Shown: in pieces, positions 8,152 through 16,720 of the stretch
Position numbering within the stretch: position 1 is the first letter of the stretch
How the letters are laid out: the number at the start of each line of letters is the position of its first letter
NCBI GenBank assembly: GCA_943370175.1
Contig: CALRPU020000011.1
Coordinates: 1-64,000, forward strand
Source: Ideonella_A intermedia_A
Lineage (GTDB): Bacteria > Pseudomonadota > Gammaproteobacteria > Burkholderiales > Burkholderiaceae_C
Length of the DNA: 64,000 nt
Reading direction: 5' to 3'
Made by a program: the position numbers and the translations under genes
Notes under the pieces: generated by a model
Seen by the model: the letters and a program-made list of their open reading frames with translations, nothing else
Database searches by the model: none
What the model was told of the DNA's origin: nothing

Positions 8152-9192
8152 ATGACTGACACCCGCCGCGGCCTGACCGCCAAGCTGATGCCCTGGCTGG
8201 CGGGCGCGGCCGCAACCTTGGCCCTGCTGGGCGTTTTCGCTGCGGGCCTCGGCTGGACGTGGGTGAACCGCGACCTGCCGCTGAGCAGCGATCGGGTGGA
8301 GTTGTCGATTGAGCTGGGCACGTCGCCACGGGACATCGCGCAGGCCTGGGTCAACGCCGGTGTCGACACCTCACCCTGGCTGCTCTTCCAGTGGTTTCGC
8401 TGGTCGGGCGACGCGAGGAAGATCCGTGCGGGCAGCTACGAGATCGACCGCCACACCTCGCCGCGGCGCCTGTTGTTGAAGATGGTGCGCGGTGACGAAA
8501 CCCTGGCCACGGTGCGCCTGATCGAGGGTTGGACCTTCCGACAGTTCCGCGCCGAGCTGGCCAAGGCCGACAGCCTGAAGCCGACGACGGCCGGGATGAG
8601 CGAAGCCGCGCTGATGGCCGCGTTGGGCTCGCCGGGGGTGCCGGCCGAAGGGCGTTTCTACCCCGACACCTACGCCTACAGCAAAGGCAGCAGCGACATC
8701 GACGTGCTGCGCCGGGCCCACCACGCCATGCAGGTCAAACTGGCCGCCGCCTGGGCGGAGCGCGCGCTCGACACGCCGCTGCGCAACATGGACGAAGCGC
8801 TGACGCTGGCCTCCATCGTGGAGAAGGAAACCGGGCAGGCGGCGGACCGCGGCAAGGTGGCTGGCGTGTTCGTCAACCGGCTGCGCATCGCGATGCCGTT
8901 GCAAACCGACCCGACCGTCATCTACGGCCTCGGCGAAGCCTTCGACGGCAACCTGCGCAAGCGCGACCTGCAGACCGACACGCCCTTCAACACCTACACC
9001 CGCGGCGGCCTGCCGCCCACGCCGATCTCGATGCCGGGCAAGGCCTCGTTGCTGGCCGCGGTGCGGCCAGAGGCGACCCGGGCGTTGTACTTCGTGGCGC
9101 GTGGCGACGGCAGCAGCGCGTTCAGCGAGACCCTGGCCGACCACAATCGGGCGGTCAACCAATTTCAGCGCGGCGCTCGGCCGGCCAATTGA
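8152..9192 (+). CDS. mltG: Endolytic murein transglycosylase MltG
   Basis: A 346-residue protein of the YceG/MltG family, which cuts nascent peptidoglycan strands at the inner membrane and so limits glycan length. One N-terminal membrane segment (about residues 13-34) anchors it, followed by the LysM-like and YceG domains. Family marks are the catalytic-type Glu in LASIVEKETG, EGRFYPDTY, MPLQTDPTVIYGLG, NTY and GLPPTPISMPG. The ATG at 8152 was chosen over an upstream frame to 8116 that lacks a ribosome site. It heads the mltG-tmk-holB run. Confidence 0.95.
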   Translation: MTDTRRGLTAKLMPWLAGAAATLALLGVFAAGLGWTWVNRDLPLSSDRVELSIELGTSPRDIAQAWVNAGVDTSPWLLFQWFRWSGDARKIRAGSYEIDRHTSPRRLLLKMVRGDETLATVRLIEGWTFRQFRAELAKADSLKPTTAGMSEAALMAALGSPGVPAEGRFYPDTYAYSKGSSDIDVLRRAHHAMQVKLAAAWAERALDTPLRNMDEALTLASIVEKETGQAADRGKVAGVFVNRLRIAMPLQTDPTVIYGLGEAFDGNLRKRDLQTDTPFNTYTRGGLPPTPISMPGKASLLAAVRPEATRALYFVARGDGSSAFSETLADHNRAVNQFQRGARPAN

Positions 9193-9258
9193 CCGCTGGC
9201 CGTCGCCGACCTTCCGCGCTGTGCCCTCCACCATTTCAGCCTCATTGCCACGCGCCCC

Positions 9259-9891
9259 GTGACCGCTACTTCTCCTGCCGCCCCCGGCCGCTTCATCACC
9301 ATCGAAGGCATCGACGGCGCCGGCAAGACCTCGCACATCGCCGCGCTGGTGACCCGCTTTCAGGCGCAGGGTGTGGAGGTGGTTTCCACGCGCGAGCCCG
9401 GCGGCACGCCGCTGGCCGAAAGCCTGCGTGACCTGCTGCTGCACCGGGCGATGGACCCACTGGCCGAGTCGCTGCTGGCCTTTGCCGCCCGCCGCGATCA
9501 TGTGCTGCAGGTGATCCAGCCCGCGCTGGCGCGTGGGGCCACAGTCGTGTGCGACCGCTTCACGGACGCGACCTTCGCCTACCAGGGCGGCGGGCGCGGC
9601 GTGGCCCACGAACGGCTGCAGCAGCTCGAGCACTGGGTGCACGGCGCGCTGCAGCCTGCGCTGACGCTTTGGTTTGACCTGCCTGCCGCCACCGCGGCCG
9701 AGCGGCGCGCGGCCGCGCGCGCCCCGGACCGCTTCGAGCAGCAGGACCTGGCGTTTTTCACCCAGGTGCGCGAGGCCTACGCCCGGCGCGCGGCCAGCGC
9801 GCCCCAGCGCGTGGCCCGCATCGACGCCGCGCCGGCGCCAGCGCAGGTGTGGCAGCAGATCGTGGCCGTCCTCGTGGAGCGTGGCTGGTGA
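9259..9891 (+). CDS. tmk: Thymidylate kinase
   Basis: A 210-residue enzyme that phosphorylates dTMP to dTDP in the cytosol. Visible marks are the P-loop EGIDGAGKTS near residue 16, the DR(F/Y) motif in VVCDRFTDATFAYQGGGRG near residue 97, REPGGTPLAE, and a lid region. It starts with GTG. Its TGA overlaps the GTG start of holB (GTGA), a usual coupling. Length is normal for the family. Confidence 0.96.
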   Translation: MTATSPAAPGRFITIEGIDGAGKTSHIAALVTRFQAQGVEVVSTREPGGTPLAESLRDLLLHRAMDPLAESLLAFAARRDHVLQVIQPALARGATVVCDRFTDATFAYQGGGRGVAHERLQQLEHWVHGALQPALTLWFDLPAATAAERRAAARAPDRFEQQDLAFFTQVREAYARRAASAPQRVARIDAAPAPAQVWQQIVAVLVERGW

Positions 9892-11054
9892 GCGCCTTGG
9901 CGTCCGTGGCCTTGCCCCCATGGCTGGGCGTTCCCCTGGCGCAAGCCTTGCGCCAGCAGCGCGGCCACGCGCTGCTGATCACGGGCCCGGCTGGCGTGGG
10001 GCAGTTCGAGTTGTCGATGGCGCTGGCCGAAGCCTGGTTGTGCGAGTCCGTTTCCGCCGACCCCGCTGCCGACAGCCATGCTGCGGCCCACGCCGCCACG
10101 GGCCTGAACACCCGCGCCGGCGCCACGCCACCCCGGGTGGCCTGTGGCCACTGCGCGTCGTGCCATTTGCTGGCTGTGCGTGCCCACCCCGACCTGCGTG
10201 TGTTGTTGCCCGATGCCCTGCGCGACGCCCTGGGCTGGGGCGCTGACGACGCGGAAGGCACGGCCGACAAGGCCAGCAAGGCCAAACCCAGCAAGGAAAT
10301 CAAGGTCGACGCAGTGCGCGCCGCGGTGGGCTTTGCCCAAAGCACCAGCGCCCGGGGGCGCGGCAAGGTGGTGCTGATTCACCCGGCCGAACAGATGAAC
10401 GCCATCGCCGCCAACGCGTTGCTGAAGACGCTGGAAGAGCCGCCCGGCGCCGCGCGCTTCATTCTGGCCACCGCGGCACCGGACGCGCTGCTGCCCACCA
10501 TCCGCAGCCGTTGCCAGGCCGTGCCGCTGGCCCTGCCGGACGCGACCGTGGCGGCCACCTGGTTGACGGGGCAGGGCATCGAGCAGGCCGGTGTCTTGCT
10601 CGCAGGCGCCGGCGGCCAGGTGCAGGACGTGCTGCGCTGGCGCGAGCTGGGCGTGTCGGCGGCCGCGTGGTCGGCCTTGCCGCGTCAGCTCGCGGGCGGC
10701 GAGGGCGGTGTGTTGAGCGTCTGGCCGGTGCCCGAGGCCATTGCCGTGCTGCAGAAGGTGTGTCACGACGCGATGTGCATCGTGGTTGCGGCGACGCCAC
10801 GTTACTTCCCCGAGGCCGCGTTCGGCGCCGCCGCTGGCCGCACGCCGTCGGCGGGCCGCAGCGCGGCCCTGGCCCCGCTGAGCGACTGGTCCCGCGATCT
10901 GGCGCGCCTTGCCCGCCACGCCGACCATCCCGTGGGCGTGCCCTTGATGTTGGACGCGCTGGTGGCCCAGGCGCAGTCTGCCTTGGCCGCGCTCAAGGGC
11001 GGCGCCGCCGCCCCAGCCTTGCCCGGCGCCCGGCATTCCCCCAAGGCGGCCTGA
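9888..11054 (+). CDS. holB: DNA polymerase III subunit delta'
   Basis: A 388-residue clamp-loader subunit of the replicative polymerase, AAA+-like. The N-terminal region carries a modified P-loop (TGPAGVGQFELS) and a zinc-binding cysteine cluster (one Cys in AWLCES, then CGHCASC). Further on come NALLKTLEEPPG and the SRC motif in TIRSRCQ, both characteristic of delta'. The GTG start at 9888 overlaps the tmk stop. A large Ala/Ser/Thr-rich insert splits the zinc ligands, making the linker longer than in E. coli. Confidence 0.94.
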   Translation: MSALASVALPPWLGVPLAQALRQQRGHALLITGPAGVGQFELSMALAEAWLCESVSADPAADSHAAAHAATGLNTRAGATPPRVACGHCASCHLLAVRAHPDLRVLLPDALRDALGWGADDAEGTADKASKAKPSKEIKVDAVRAAVGFAQSTSARGRGKVVLIHPAEQMNAIAANALLKTLEEPPGAARFILATAAPDALLPTIRSRCQAVPLALPDATVAATWLTGQGIEQAGVLLAGAGGQVQDVLRWRELGVSAAAWSALPRQLAGGEGGVLSVWPVPEAIAVLQKVCHDAMCIVVAATPRYFPEAAFGAAAGRTPSAGRSAALAPLSDWSRDLARLARHADHPVGVPLMLDALVAQAQSALAALKGGAAAPALPGARHSPKAA

Positions 11055-11139
11055 GCGCGCACCTGGACTACCATCAGGTCGAGGTTCTGACGCGGTCGTC
11101 GAAGCGGACGCCGCGCCGCCCAGTTGAGCAAGCGAGACC

Positions 11140-13101
11140 ATGAACGAGGACGCAGTCAAGTGGTTGGCGCAGGCCGATGCCGCCCGCGATCGCGGCGATC
11201 ATCGGCGCAGCGCCGAGATCGCCGGGCAGGCCGCCCAGTGGGCCGAGCAGCATGAAGACCACGCGCTGGCCGCGCAGGCCCTGGCACGCCAAGCCCTCAG
11301 CGAAGTGCGTCTGGGCGACCTGGTGGCCGCCACCGCGCACGGGCACCGGGCCGTGGCGCATTGCGCCGGTCGACCGGCGGACGCGGGCCTGTCGCGCATC
11401 CACAGCACCTTGTCGTTGGCCTACGAGCGTGCCGGGCTGCACCGCTTTGCGGTGGCCCATGCCGTCAAAGCCCGCGACATCGCACGCGATTGCCGCGACC
11501 CCATCGCCGAGTGCTGGGCCCTGGTGCGCCTGGGCACGGCCGATGAAGGTCCGGACGGGGCGGGGCATGGCCTGCAGACGCTGGCGCAGGCCGTCGCCCA
11601 AGCGCGCGAGCTCGGCGAGCCCGTGCTGTTGTTCGCGGCGCTGAACAACACCACGCGCCGTTGGGTGGTCGAGTCGGATCACGCGGTGCGGCGGGGTGAA
11701 GACCCCGCGCCATCGCTGCACAACGCCCTGACCCTGGCCAACGAGGCGACCCAGCTGCCGGGCCTGTCCGCGTCGGCGTTTGTCGCGGCGACCTCGATGG
11801 CCAACCTCGCCGGCGTCTACCGCCGGCTGGGCCAGGCGCTGCCCTCGCGCGCTCATTCGCGGTCGGCGCTCGAGATCGCGCAGCACCACAACTACGAGGG
11901 GCTGGTCGCGACCTTGCGCCTGGAGGCGGCGCTGCTGGACCACCAGCAACAGCCGTCGGCACAAAGCCGCCAGGCGCTGCAACGCTTGCTCGATGCCGAG
12001 CCGCTGGGCGGTGGCGCCGACCCGGACCTGCTGCTGGAGGCGCGCCGTGCCCTGGTGCTCAGCTACCGCAACAGCGACGACCTGAGCGCCGCCATCGCCC
12101 AGATGGAGCGCCTGAACGACGCGCTGATCGCGGCGCAGGCGCGCCGCGTGGAATTGCAGTCGCAGTTGTTGTTCAACCAGTCGGTGCTGGACGACGCGCG
12201 CCACCATGCGGAGCTGGCAAAGCGCGACGCCGAATTGCAACGCGTGCGCGCCGAGGCCGAGCACGCCGCCGCGAACCAGCTGGCACAGGCCAACGCCCGC
12301 CTGGAGCAGGAGGTGGCGGCGCGCACGGCGGAACTCGCCGCCGCCAAGGCGGCCGCCGAGGCGGCGAGTCGCGCCAAGAGCAGCTTCTTGTCCACGCTCA
12401 GCCATGAGTTGCACACGCCGATCAACGGGCTCGTGGGCATGGTCGGGCTCGCCATGCGCCGCGCGACCGACCCTCGTCAGACCGACCAGTTGCAAAAGGC
12501 GGCCGATTCGGCCTGGCGGCTCAATGCCTTGTTCGACAACATCCTCGATTTCGTGGCCGCCGACGCCGACGCGCCAGCCGTGGCGTCGCCCACCGACCTT
12601 CGCCAGCTGCTCGCCGCGGTGAGCCACAAGCGCGCGGCGGCGGCGCAGCTGAAGGGCATCGACGTGGAGATCGTGGTGCCCGAGGCGGTGCCCGCCACGC
12701 TGCGCGTGGACGGCGGCCGGCTGGGTCGAATCCTCGACGCGCTGCTGGACAACGCCATCAAGTTCAGCACCCGCGGGCCGGTGCAACTCGCCGTGCAGTG
12801 CGCTGCCGACTCGGGCCCCGATGCCGATGCCGGCAGCACCACCCGCGGCGCCATGCGCCTGCGCATCGAGGTCAACGACCACGGCGATGGCTTGGCGCCG
12901 GAGACGGTGCAACGCCTGTTTCGTCCGTTTGAAATGGGCGACGCATCGTCCACGCGCGCCCATGGCGGCCTCGGCCTCGGGTTGGCGCTGGCCCAGCGCC
13001 TCGCGGGCAGCCTGGGCGGCCAGGTCGGGCTGGACCCGGCCCCGGCCGTCGACCGCCCGGGCAGCCGGTTCTGGGTGAGCGTGCCGGTGCAGCGTGTGTG
13101 A
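11140..13101 (+). CDS. TPR-containing cytosolic sensor histidine kinase
   Basis: A 653-residue protein. Residues 1 to about 330 are helical with TPR-like repeats (WAEQHEDHALAAQALARQA and similar), followed by a coiled coil rich in Glu, Ala and Arg (about 350-410). The HisKA domain has the phospho-acceptor His at about residue 422 in SFLSTLSHELHTPINGL, where the usual ArgThr is HisThr. A HATPase_c domain follows, with N box NAIKFS, G1 NDHGDGLAP and G2 GGLGLGLAL. There is no membrane segment, signal peptide or receiver domain, so the signal is probably cytosolic and the response regulator is encoded elsewhere. It sits between holB and pilZ, which are usually adjacent in related species. Confidence 0.9.
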   Translation: MNEDAVKWLAQADAARDRGDHRRSAEIAGQAAQWAEQHEDHALAAQALARQALSEVRLGDLVAATAHGHRAVAHCAGRPADAGLSRIHSTLSLAYERAGLHRFAVAHAVKARDIARDCRDPIAECWALVRLGTADEGPDGAGHGLQTLAQAVAQARELGEPVLLFAALNNTTRRWVVESDHAVRRGEDPAPSLHNALTLANEATQLPGLSASAFVAATSMANLAGVYRRLGQALPSRAHSRSALEIAQHHNYEGLVATLRLEAALLDHQQQPSAQSRQALQRLLDAEPLGGGADPDLLLEARRALVLSYRNSDDLSAAIAQMERLNDALIAAQARRVELQSQLLFNQSVLDDARHHAELAKRDAELQRVRAEAEHAAANQLAQANARLEQEVAARTAELAAAKAAAEAASRAKSSFLSTLSHELHTPINGLVGMVGLAMRRATDPRQTDQLQKAADSAWRLNALFDNILDFVAADADAPAVASPTDLRQLLAAVSHKRAAAAQLKGIDVEIVVPEAVPATLRVDGGRLGRILDALLDNAIKFSTRGPVQLAVQCAADSGPDADAGSTTRGAMRLRIEVNDHGDGLAPETVQRLFRPFEMGDASSTRAHGGLGLGLALAQRLAGSLGGQVGLDPAPAVDRPGSRFWVSVPVQRV

Positions 13102-13202
13102 TTGCCGGTGATTGACGGCGCCGGCGGGCCCTGGGCCGCGGCCGCGCACGGGCCGATGAACGCCGATGCTGCCGATCGGCGGTGCTTGGCTACACTGCGG
13201 CC

Positions 13203-13622
13203 ATGAGCAACGAATTCGGCCCGCGCACCATTCCCGGGGGGCTGCCCAGCCTGCCCGCCTTGGGGTCACCGGTGTCGGGCACCGCTCGCCCCAGCGTCAT
13301 CCAGCTGGTCTTTCGGGAGAAGGGCGCGCTGTACGCCGCCTACATCCCGCTGATGACGGACGGGGGCTTGTTCGTGCCCACCACCCGCGACTACCGGCTG
13401 GGCGACGACATCTACCTGCTGCTGTCCTTGCCGGGCGACCCGCAGCGCTATCCGGTCGCAGGCAAGGTGGGTTGGATCACGCCGGCCAACGCCTCGGGCG
13501 GTCGCACCCAGGGCGTGGGCGTTCGTTTTCCCAGCGACGAAAAGACGCGGGGTCTGAAGGTCAAGATCGAAGAGATCCTTGGCACGATGGTGTCGTCGTC
13601 CAAGCCCACGCAGACCATCTGA
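13203..13622 (+). CDS. pilZ: PilZ domain protein, type IV pilus-type
   Basis: A 139-residue PilZ-fold protein (IQLVFREKGALYAAYIPLMT, GGLFVPTTRDYRLGDD, GKVGWITP, GVGVRFP). Like the type IV pilus PilZ of Pseudomonas and Xanthomonas it lacks the RxxxR and (D/N)xSxxG residues that bind cyclic di-GMP, so it probably acts through protein contacts in pilus biogenesis. Its place near tmk/holB/tatD is the conserved one. The ATG at 13203 is preceded by a possible -10 element (TACACT at 13190-13195), so it may have its own promoter downstream of the kinase gene. Confidence 0.9.
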   Translation: MSNEFGPRTIPGGLPSLPALGSPVSGTARPSVIQLVFREKGALYAAYIPLMTDGGLFVPTTRDYRLGDDIYLLLSLPGDPQRYPVAGKVGWITPANASGGRTQGVGVRFPSDEKTRGLKVKIEEILGTMVSSSKPTQTI

Positions 13623-13716
13623 CCCGACGACGGCCTGGACCGCCTCGGCGGTGAGCCTGCCGCGCCCTTGATGTCACCATTGCCCGCAGCTTTGCGGCGC
13701 CACCCACCGCCCCACG

Positions 13717-14541
13717 ATGTTTTTCGATTCCCACTGCCACCTCAGCTTTCCCGATCTGCGCGCCCAGCTCCCGGCGGTGCTGGACGCGATGGCGCAAGCT
13801 CAGGTTGACCGTGCCGTCTGCATTTGCACGACGCTGGAGGAGTTCGACACCGTGCACGGCCTGGCCCTCGCGCACCCGCAACTCTGGGCCAGCGCCGGGG
13901 TGCACCCGGACAACGAGGGCGTGCGCGAGCCCACGCTGGACGACCTGCTGGCGTTGGCCGCGCGTCCCAGGGTCGTCGCCATCGGTGAAACGGGCCTGGA
14001 CTACTACCGCCTGAATGGGCGGTCCGTGGCCGACATGGCCTGGCAACGCGACCGCTTCCGCACCCACATCCGTGCGGCGCGGGCCACGGGCCTGCCCCTT
14101 GTCATTCACACCCGCAGCGCGTCCGAGGACACGCTGGCCATCCTGCGCGAGGAAGGCGCTCACCACGGCGTGTTCCACTGCTTCACCGAAACCATGGACG
14201 TGGCCCGGGCCGCGCTCGACCTGGGATTTCACGTGTCGTTTTCTGGCATCTTGACCTTCAAGACCGCCGCGGACCTGCGCGAGGTGGCGCGCTTCGTGCC
14301 CTTGGACCGTTGCCTGATTGAAACCGACAGCCCCTACCTGGCGCCCGTGCCGTTTCGCGGCAAGACCAACACGCCGGCCCTCGTGCCCCATGTGGCGCGG
14401 CAATTGGCCGAGCTGAAAGGCCTCACGGTGCAGCAGGTGGCCGCCGCGACCACCGCCAACACCGAGCGCCTGTTTGGCCTGCCTTCCCAGCCTCACCCCG
14501 CGTGCGCTTCGGCGCCTGCCCTCGCACCGTCACCCGAATGA
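13717..14541 (+). CDS. tatD: TatD family metal-dependent hydrolase
   Basis: A 274-residue TIM-barrel DNase/amidohydrolase-like protein. Metal ligands are visible in DSHCHL (residues 4-9), the Glu of AIGETGLDYYR, His in VIHTRSA, His in VFHCFTE and Asp in LIETDSPYLAP, so the active site appears complete. Members are 3'-5' exonucleases or D-aminoacyl hydrolases with roles in DNA fragmentation or proofreading. Its stop overlaps the start of the ankyrin gene (ATGA). Confidence 0.94.
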   Translation: MFFDSHCHLSFPDLRAQLPAVLDAMAQAQVDRAVCICTTLEEFDTVHGLALAHPQLWASAGVHPDNEGVREPTLDDLLALAARPRVVAIGETGLDYYRLNGRSVADMAWQRDRFRTHIRAARATGLPLVIHTRSASEDTLAILREEGAHHGVFHCFTETMDVARAALDLGFHVSFSGILTFKTAADLREVARFVPLDRCLIETDSPYLAPVPFRGKTNTPALVPHVARQLAELKGLTVQQVAAATTANTERLFGLPSQPHPACASAPALAPSPE

Positions 14542-15176
14542 CCCATTTCAAGCTCCCGATCTCCCTGCTGGCGGCGCTGGCCGTGTCGTGCGCCCATGCC
14601 GGCTCCTACGAAGACTTCTTCACCGCGCTCAACCGGGACAACCCGTCGGCGGTCAGCTCGCTGGTCGAACGCGGCTTCGACCCCAACACCCTCGACGACA
14701 AGGGCCGCACGCCACTGGGCTTCGCCTTGCTCAACGAGTCCTGGCGCGCGGCCGAGGCCTTGATGCAAGCCAAGGCCTTGGACGTCAACAAGTTGAGCAG
14801 CGCCGGTGAGTCGCCGCTGATGATCGCGGCGTTGCGGGGCAACCTGGAGTGGTGCCGGCGCCTGGTGGCACGCGGTGCCCAGGTCAACCACGACGGCTGG
14901 AGCGCCTTGCACTATGCCGCCAGCGGGCCGAACAACCTGGCCGTGCTGGACTACCTGATCGGCCAGGGCGCCAACTTGGAAGCGCGCTCACCCAACGGCA
15001 CCACGCCGCTGATGATGGCGGCCCGCTACGGCAGCGAGGACACCGTGGACCGCCTGCTTCAGGCCCGTGCCGAGCTGCGCGCCACCAACGAGCAGGGCCT
15101 CGGGGTGGTCGACTTCGCGCGGCTCAGCGGCCGCGATTTCATGGTGGAAAAGCTGGAGCGCCTGATGCCGCGGTGA
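14538..15176 (+). CDS. Secreted ankyrin-repeat protein
   Basis: A 212-residue protein with a signal peptide (about residues 1-22, ending SCAHAGSYED) and five or so ankyrin repeats, each with the GRTPLxxA / GESPLMIAAL / GTTPLMMAARYG pattern. It is probably exported to the periplasm as a protein-binding scaffold. It is translationally coupled to tatD through an ATGA overlap. An upstream frame start at 14502 is rejected because MTHFK starts the signal peptide directly. Ankyrin genes follow tatD in many beta-proteobacteria. Confidence 0.9.
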   Translation: MTHFKLPISLLAALAVSCAHAGSYEDFFTALNRDNPSAVSSLVERGFDPNTLDDKGRTPLGFALLNESWRAAEALMQAKALDVNKLSSAGESPLMIAALRGNLEWCRRLVARGAQVNHDGWSALHYAASGPNNLAVLDYLIGQGANLEARSPNGTTPLMMAARYGSEDTVDRLLQARAELRATNEQGLGVVDFARLSGRDFMVEKLERLMPR

Positions 15177-15238
15177 GCGGCCGGCACCGCCCGCTTCGGC
15201 GCTGGAGCGACAAACCGACGGCCAAGTCACCGACGCCC

Positions 15239-15259
15239 GTGTCAGACATTGCCTGACAC
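15239..15259 (+). promoter_or_regulatory. Short inverted repeat between the ankyrin gene and a small gene
   Basis: GTGTCAG (15239-15245) and CTGACAC (15253-15259) form a perfect 7-bp inverted repeat with a 7-nt loop, followed by GCGTTTT. It could be a weak terminator for the tatD-ankyrin unit. A near copy of its right part (CATTG, two bases, TGACACGC) recurs at 15314-15328 just before the next gene, which would rather fit an operator. Confidence 0.35.
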
Positions 15260-15344
15260 GCGTTTTGGCGGGCGGACGACTGCGTCCGCCTCGACCAGCA
15301 CCTACAGTGAAGGCATTGTTTGACACGCCTCACGGAGGTTTCCA

Positions 15345-15584
15345 ATGCACACCGTCCAGCTCAGCGCCAACCCCTTCGCCATGATGATCGACCCCCAGGC
15401 CGTCATCACCGCCATGGACCGTTCGGACCGCCTGGCCCGGTTGCGCCGGCAGGTCTATCACCCGCTCGACAAGCCCCTGCTTGCGCGCCGCGATGCCAAA
15501 GTGGCCGCGTTCGATGACGAAGTCGATGCCGACCTGAGTGACGTCGTGAGCGACGACGACGGCGCCGGCGCCGACAACCACTGA
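15345..15584 (+). CDS. Small conserved-type hypothetical protein
   Basis: A 79-residue protein of unknown function. The ribosome site GGAGG lies 8-12 nt before the ATG. It starts MHTVQLSANPFAMMIDPQAV, continues with a basic middle (DRLARLRRQVYHPLDKP) and ends in a very acidic tail (DEVDADLSDVVSDDDGAGAD). There is no signal peptide or membrane segment. The charge polarity suggests a nucleic-acid or protein-binding adaptor, but this is only an impression. It is convergent with the next gene. Confidence 0.7.
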   Translation: MHTVQLSANPFAMMIDPQAVITAMDRSDRLARLRRQVYHPLDKPLLARRDAKVAAFDDEVDADLSDVVSDDDGAGADNH

Positions 15585-15610
15585 GTTGACGCGCCGTCTG
15601 CGGCCCGCCG

Positions 15611-16492
15611 TCAGCGGCGGGCGGACGGCGGCGCCACCGCGGCGCCTTGAATGCCGTGGCGCTGAAGGGCCTGGGCCACGGCGCCCTGGGACTTCATGTC
15701 TTCGATGAAGGCGCTCAGCCAAGCTTGAGCGGCCAGGCGGCCTTTGGGCACGCCCATCGCCTGCTCGATCACCATGAACCGCCCCGGCAGCAAGCGCAAG
15801 CCGGGGAGGCGCGCGGCGTCCGCTTCCAGCTGCTGGCGCACGCCTGCAGCCACCTCCAGTTGGTCCGCCAGGAACAAGTCCGTGACCGCAGGCGAGGTGG
15901 GCGCTCGCACCAGCGTGGCCTGCCTGAGTTCGCGGCTGAGGTGAAGGTCGTACGCGCTGCCGCGGCCCACCGCGATGCGATGGCCCGGGCGGTCCACCTC
16001 GTCGTTGCGCTGGAGGGGTGACCCTTGGCGAACGAGGTAGGCGCCCTCGATCACGACATACGGCGCGGTGTAGTCGATGTCGGCGCCGCGCACGGGGTCG
16101 ATCGCCACGAAGGCGAGGTCCACCGTCTTGGCCTTGATGGCCTCCACCACCTGCCCGGCCGCGTTGAACGGCACCAACTCAATGGCCAGACCCAAGCGCT
16201 GCGCGGCCGCGCGCGCGAGGTCGACCGACACCCCGGTGGGCTCCCCCTGGGCTCCGCGCCGCGCGAGGATCGGGTTGCCAAAGTTGATGGCGGCGCGCAG
16301 CGTGCCATTGGGGCCCAACTCGGCCTTGGCGGCGGCGGAAGAGGGCGCCGGCGAGGCGGCCGGATTGCTGACGCCCGCGCAGGCGCTCAGCGCCGCAGCG
16401 AGGCCCGCCGTGGCGCCCAGGCACAACGCGCGCCGCACCGGGCTCGGGCTGCCCGGCCCGTGGGGTGGACGTGAAGTAATGTTGTCAGTCAT
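15611..16492 (-). CDS. Extracellular solute-binding lipoprotein, family 3
   Basis: A 293-residue periplasmic binding protein. The N-terminus has a signal with a lipobox-like LSACAG near residues 36-41, so a membrane-anchored lipoprotein is likely. The SBP_bac_3 fold follows: GTLRAAINFGNPIL, VSVDLARAAAQRLGL, DLAFVAIDPVRGADIDYTAPYV and the C-terminal IEDMKSQG segment. The family binds amino acids or related polar solutes for an ABC importer or for signalling. No permease or ATPase gene is adjacent, so it is an orphan receptor here. Starts at 16504 or 16516 are also possible. Confidence 0.85.
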   Translation of the reverse strand: MTDNITSRPPHGPGSPSPVRRALCLGATAGLAAALSACAGVSNPAASPAPSSAAAKAELGPNGTLRAAINFGNPILARRGAQGEPTGVSVDLARAAAQRLGLAIELVPFNAAGQVVEAIKAKTVDLAFVAIDPVRGADIDYTAPYVVIEGAYLVRQGSPLQRNDEVDRPGHRIAVGRGSAYDLHLSRELRQATLVRAPTSPAVTDLFLADQLEVAAGVRQQLEADAARLPGLRLLPGRFMVIEQAMGVPKGRLAAQAWLSAFIEDMKSQGAVAQALQRHGIQGAAVAPPSARR

Positions 16493-16720
16493 CGGGGCCC
16501 TCATTGTGGCTTTCATGCTGGCATTCAGCGACACGCCTGCCCCGCAGGTTAAGCCGCCAAACCGTGGCAACAGTTTGAACCACCACGCAGGGTCCGACCC
16601 GTGCTCAGGGTTGATGCCTTCCCGCTAGCATCCGGCGCGCCGCGCTTGGTGGCTGACGCCGGCTGCCATGCTCACGCGGCCCAACCCGTTCGACGTTCCA
16701 ACCCTTCAAAGGCCCACCGC

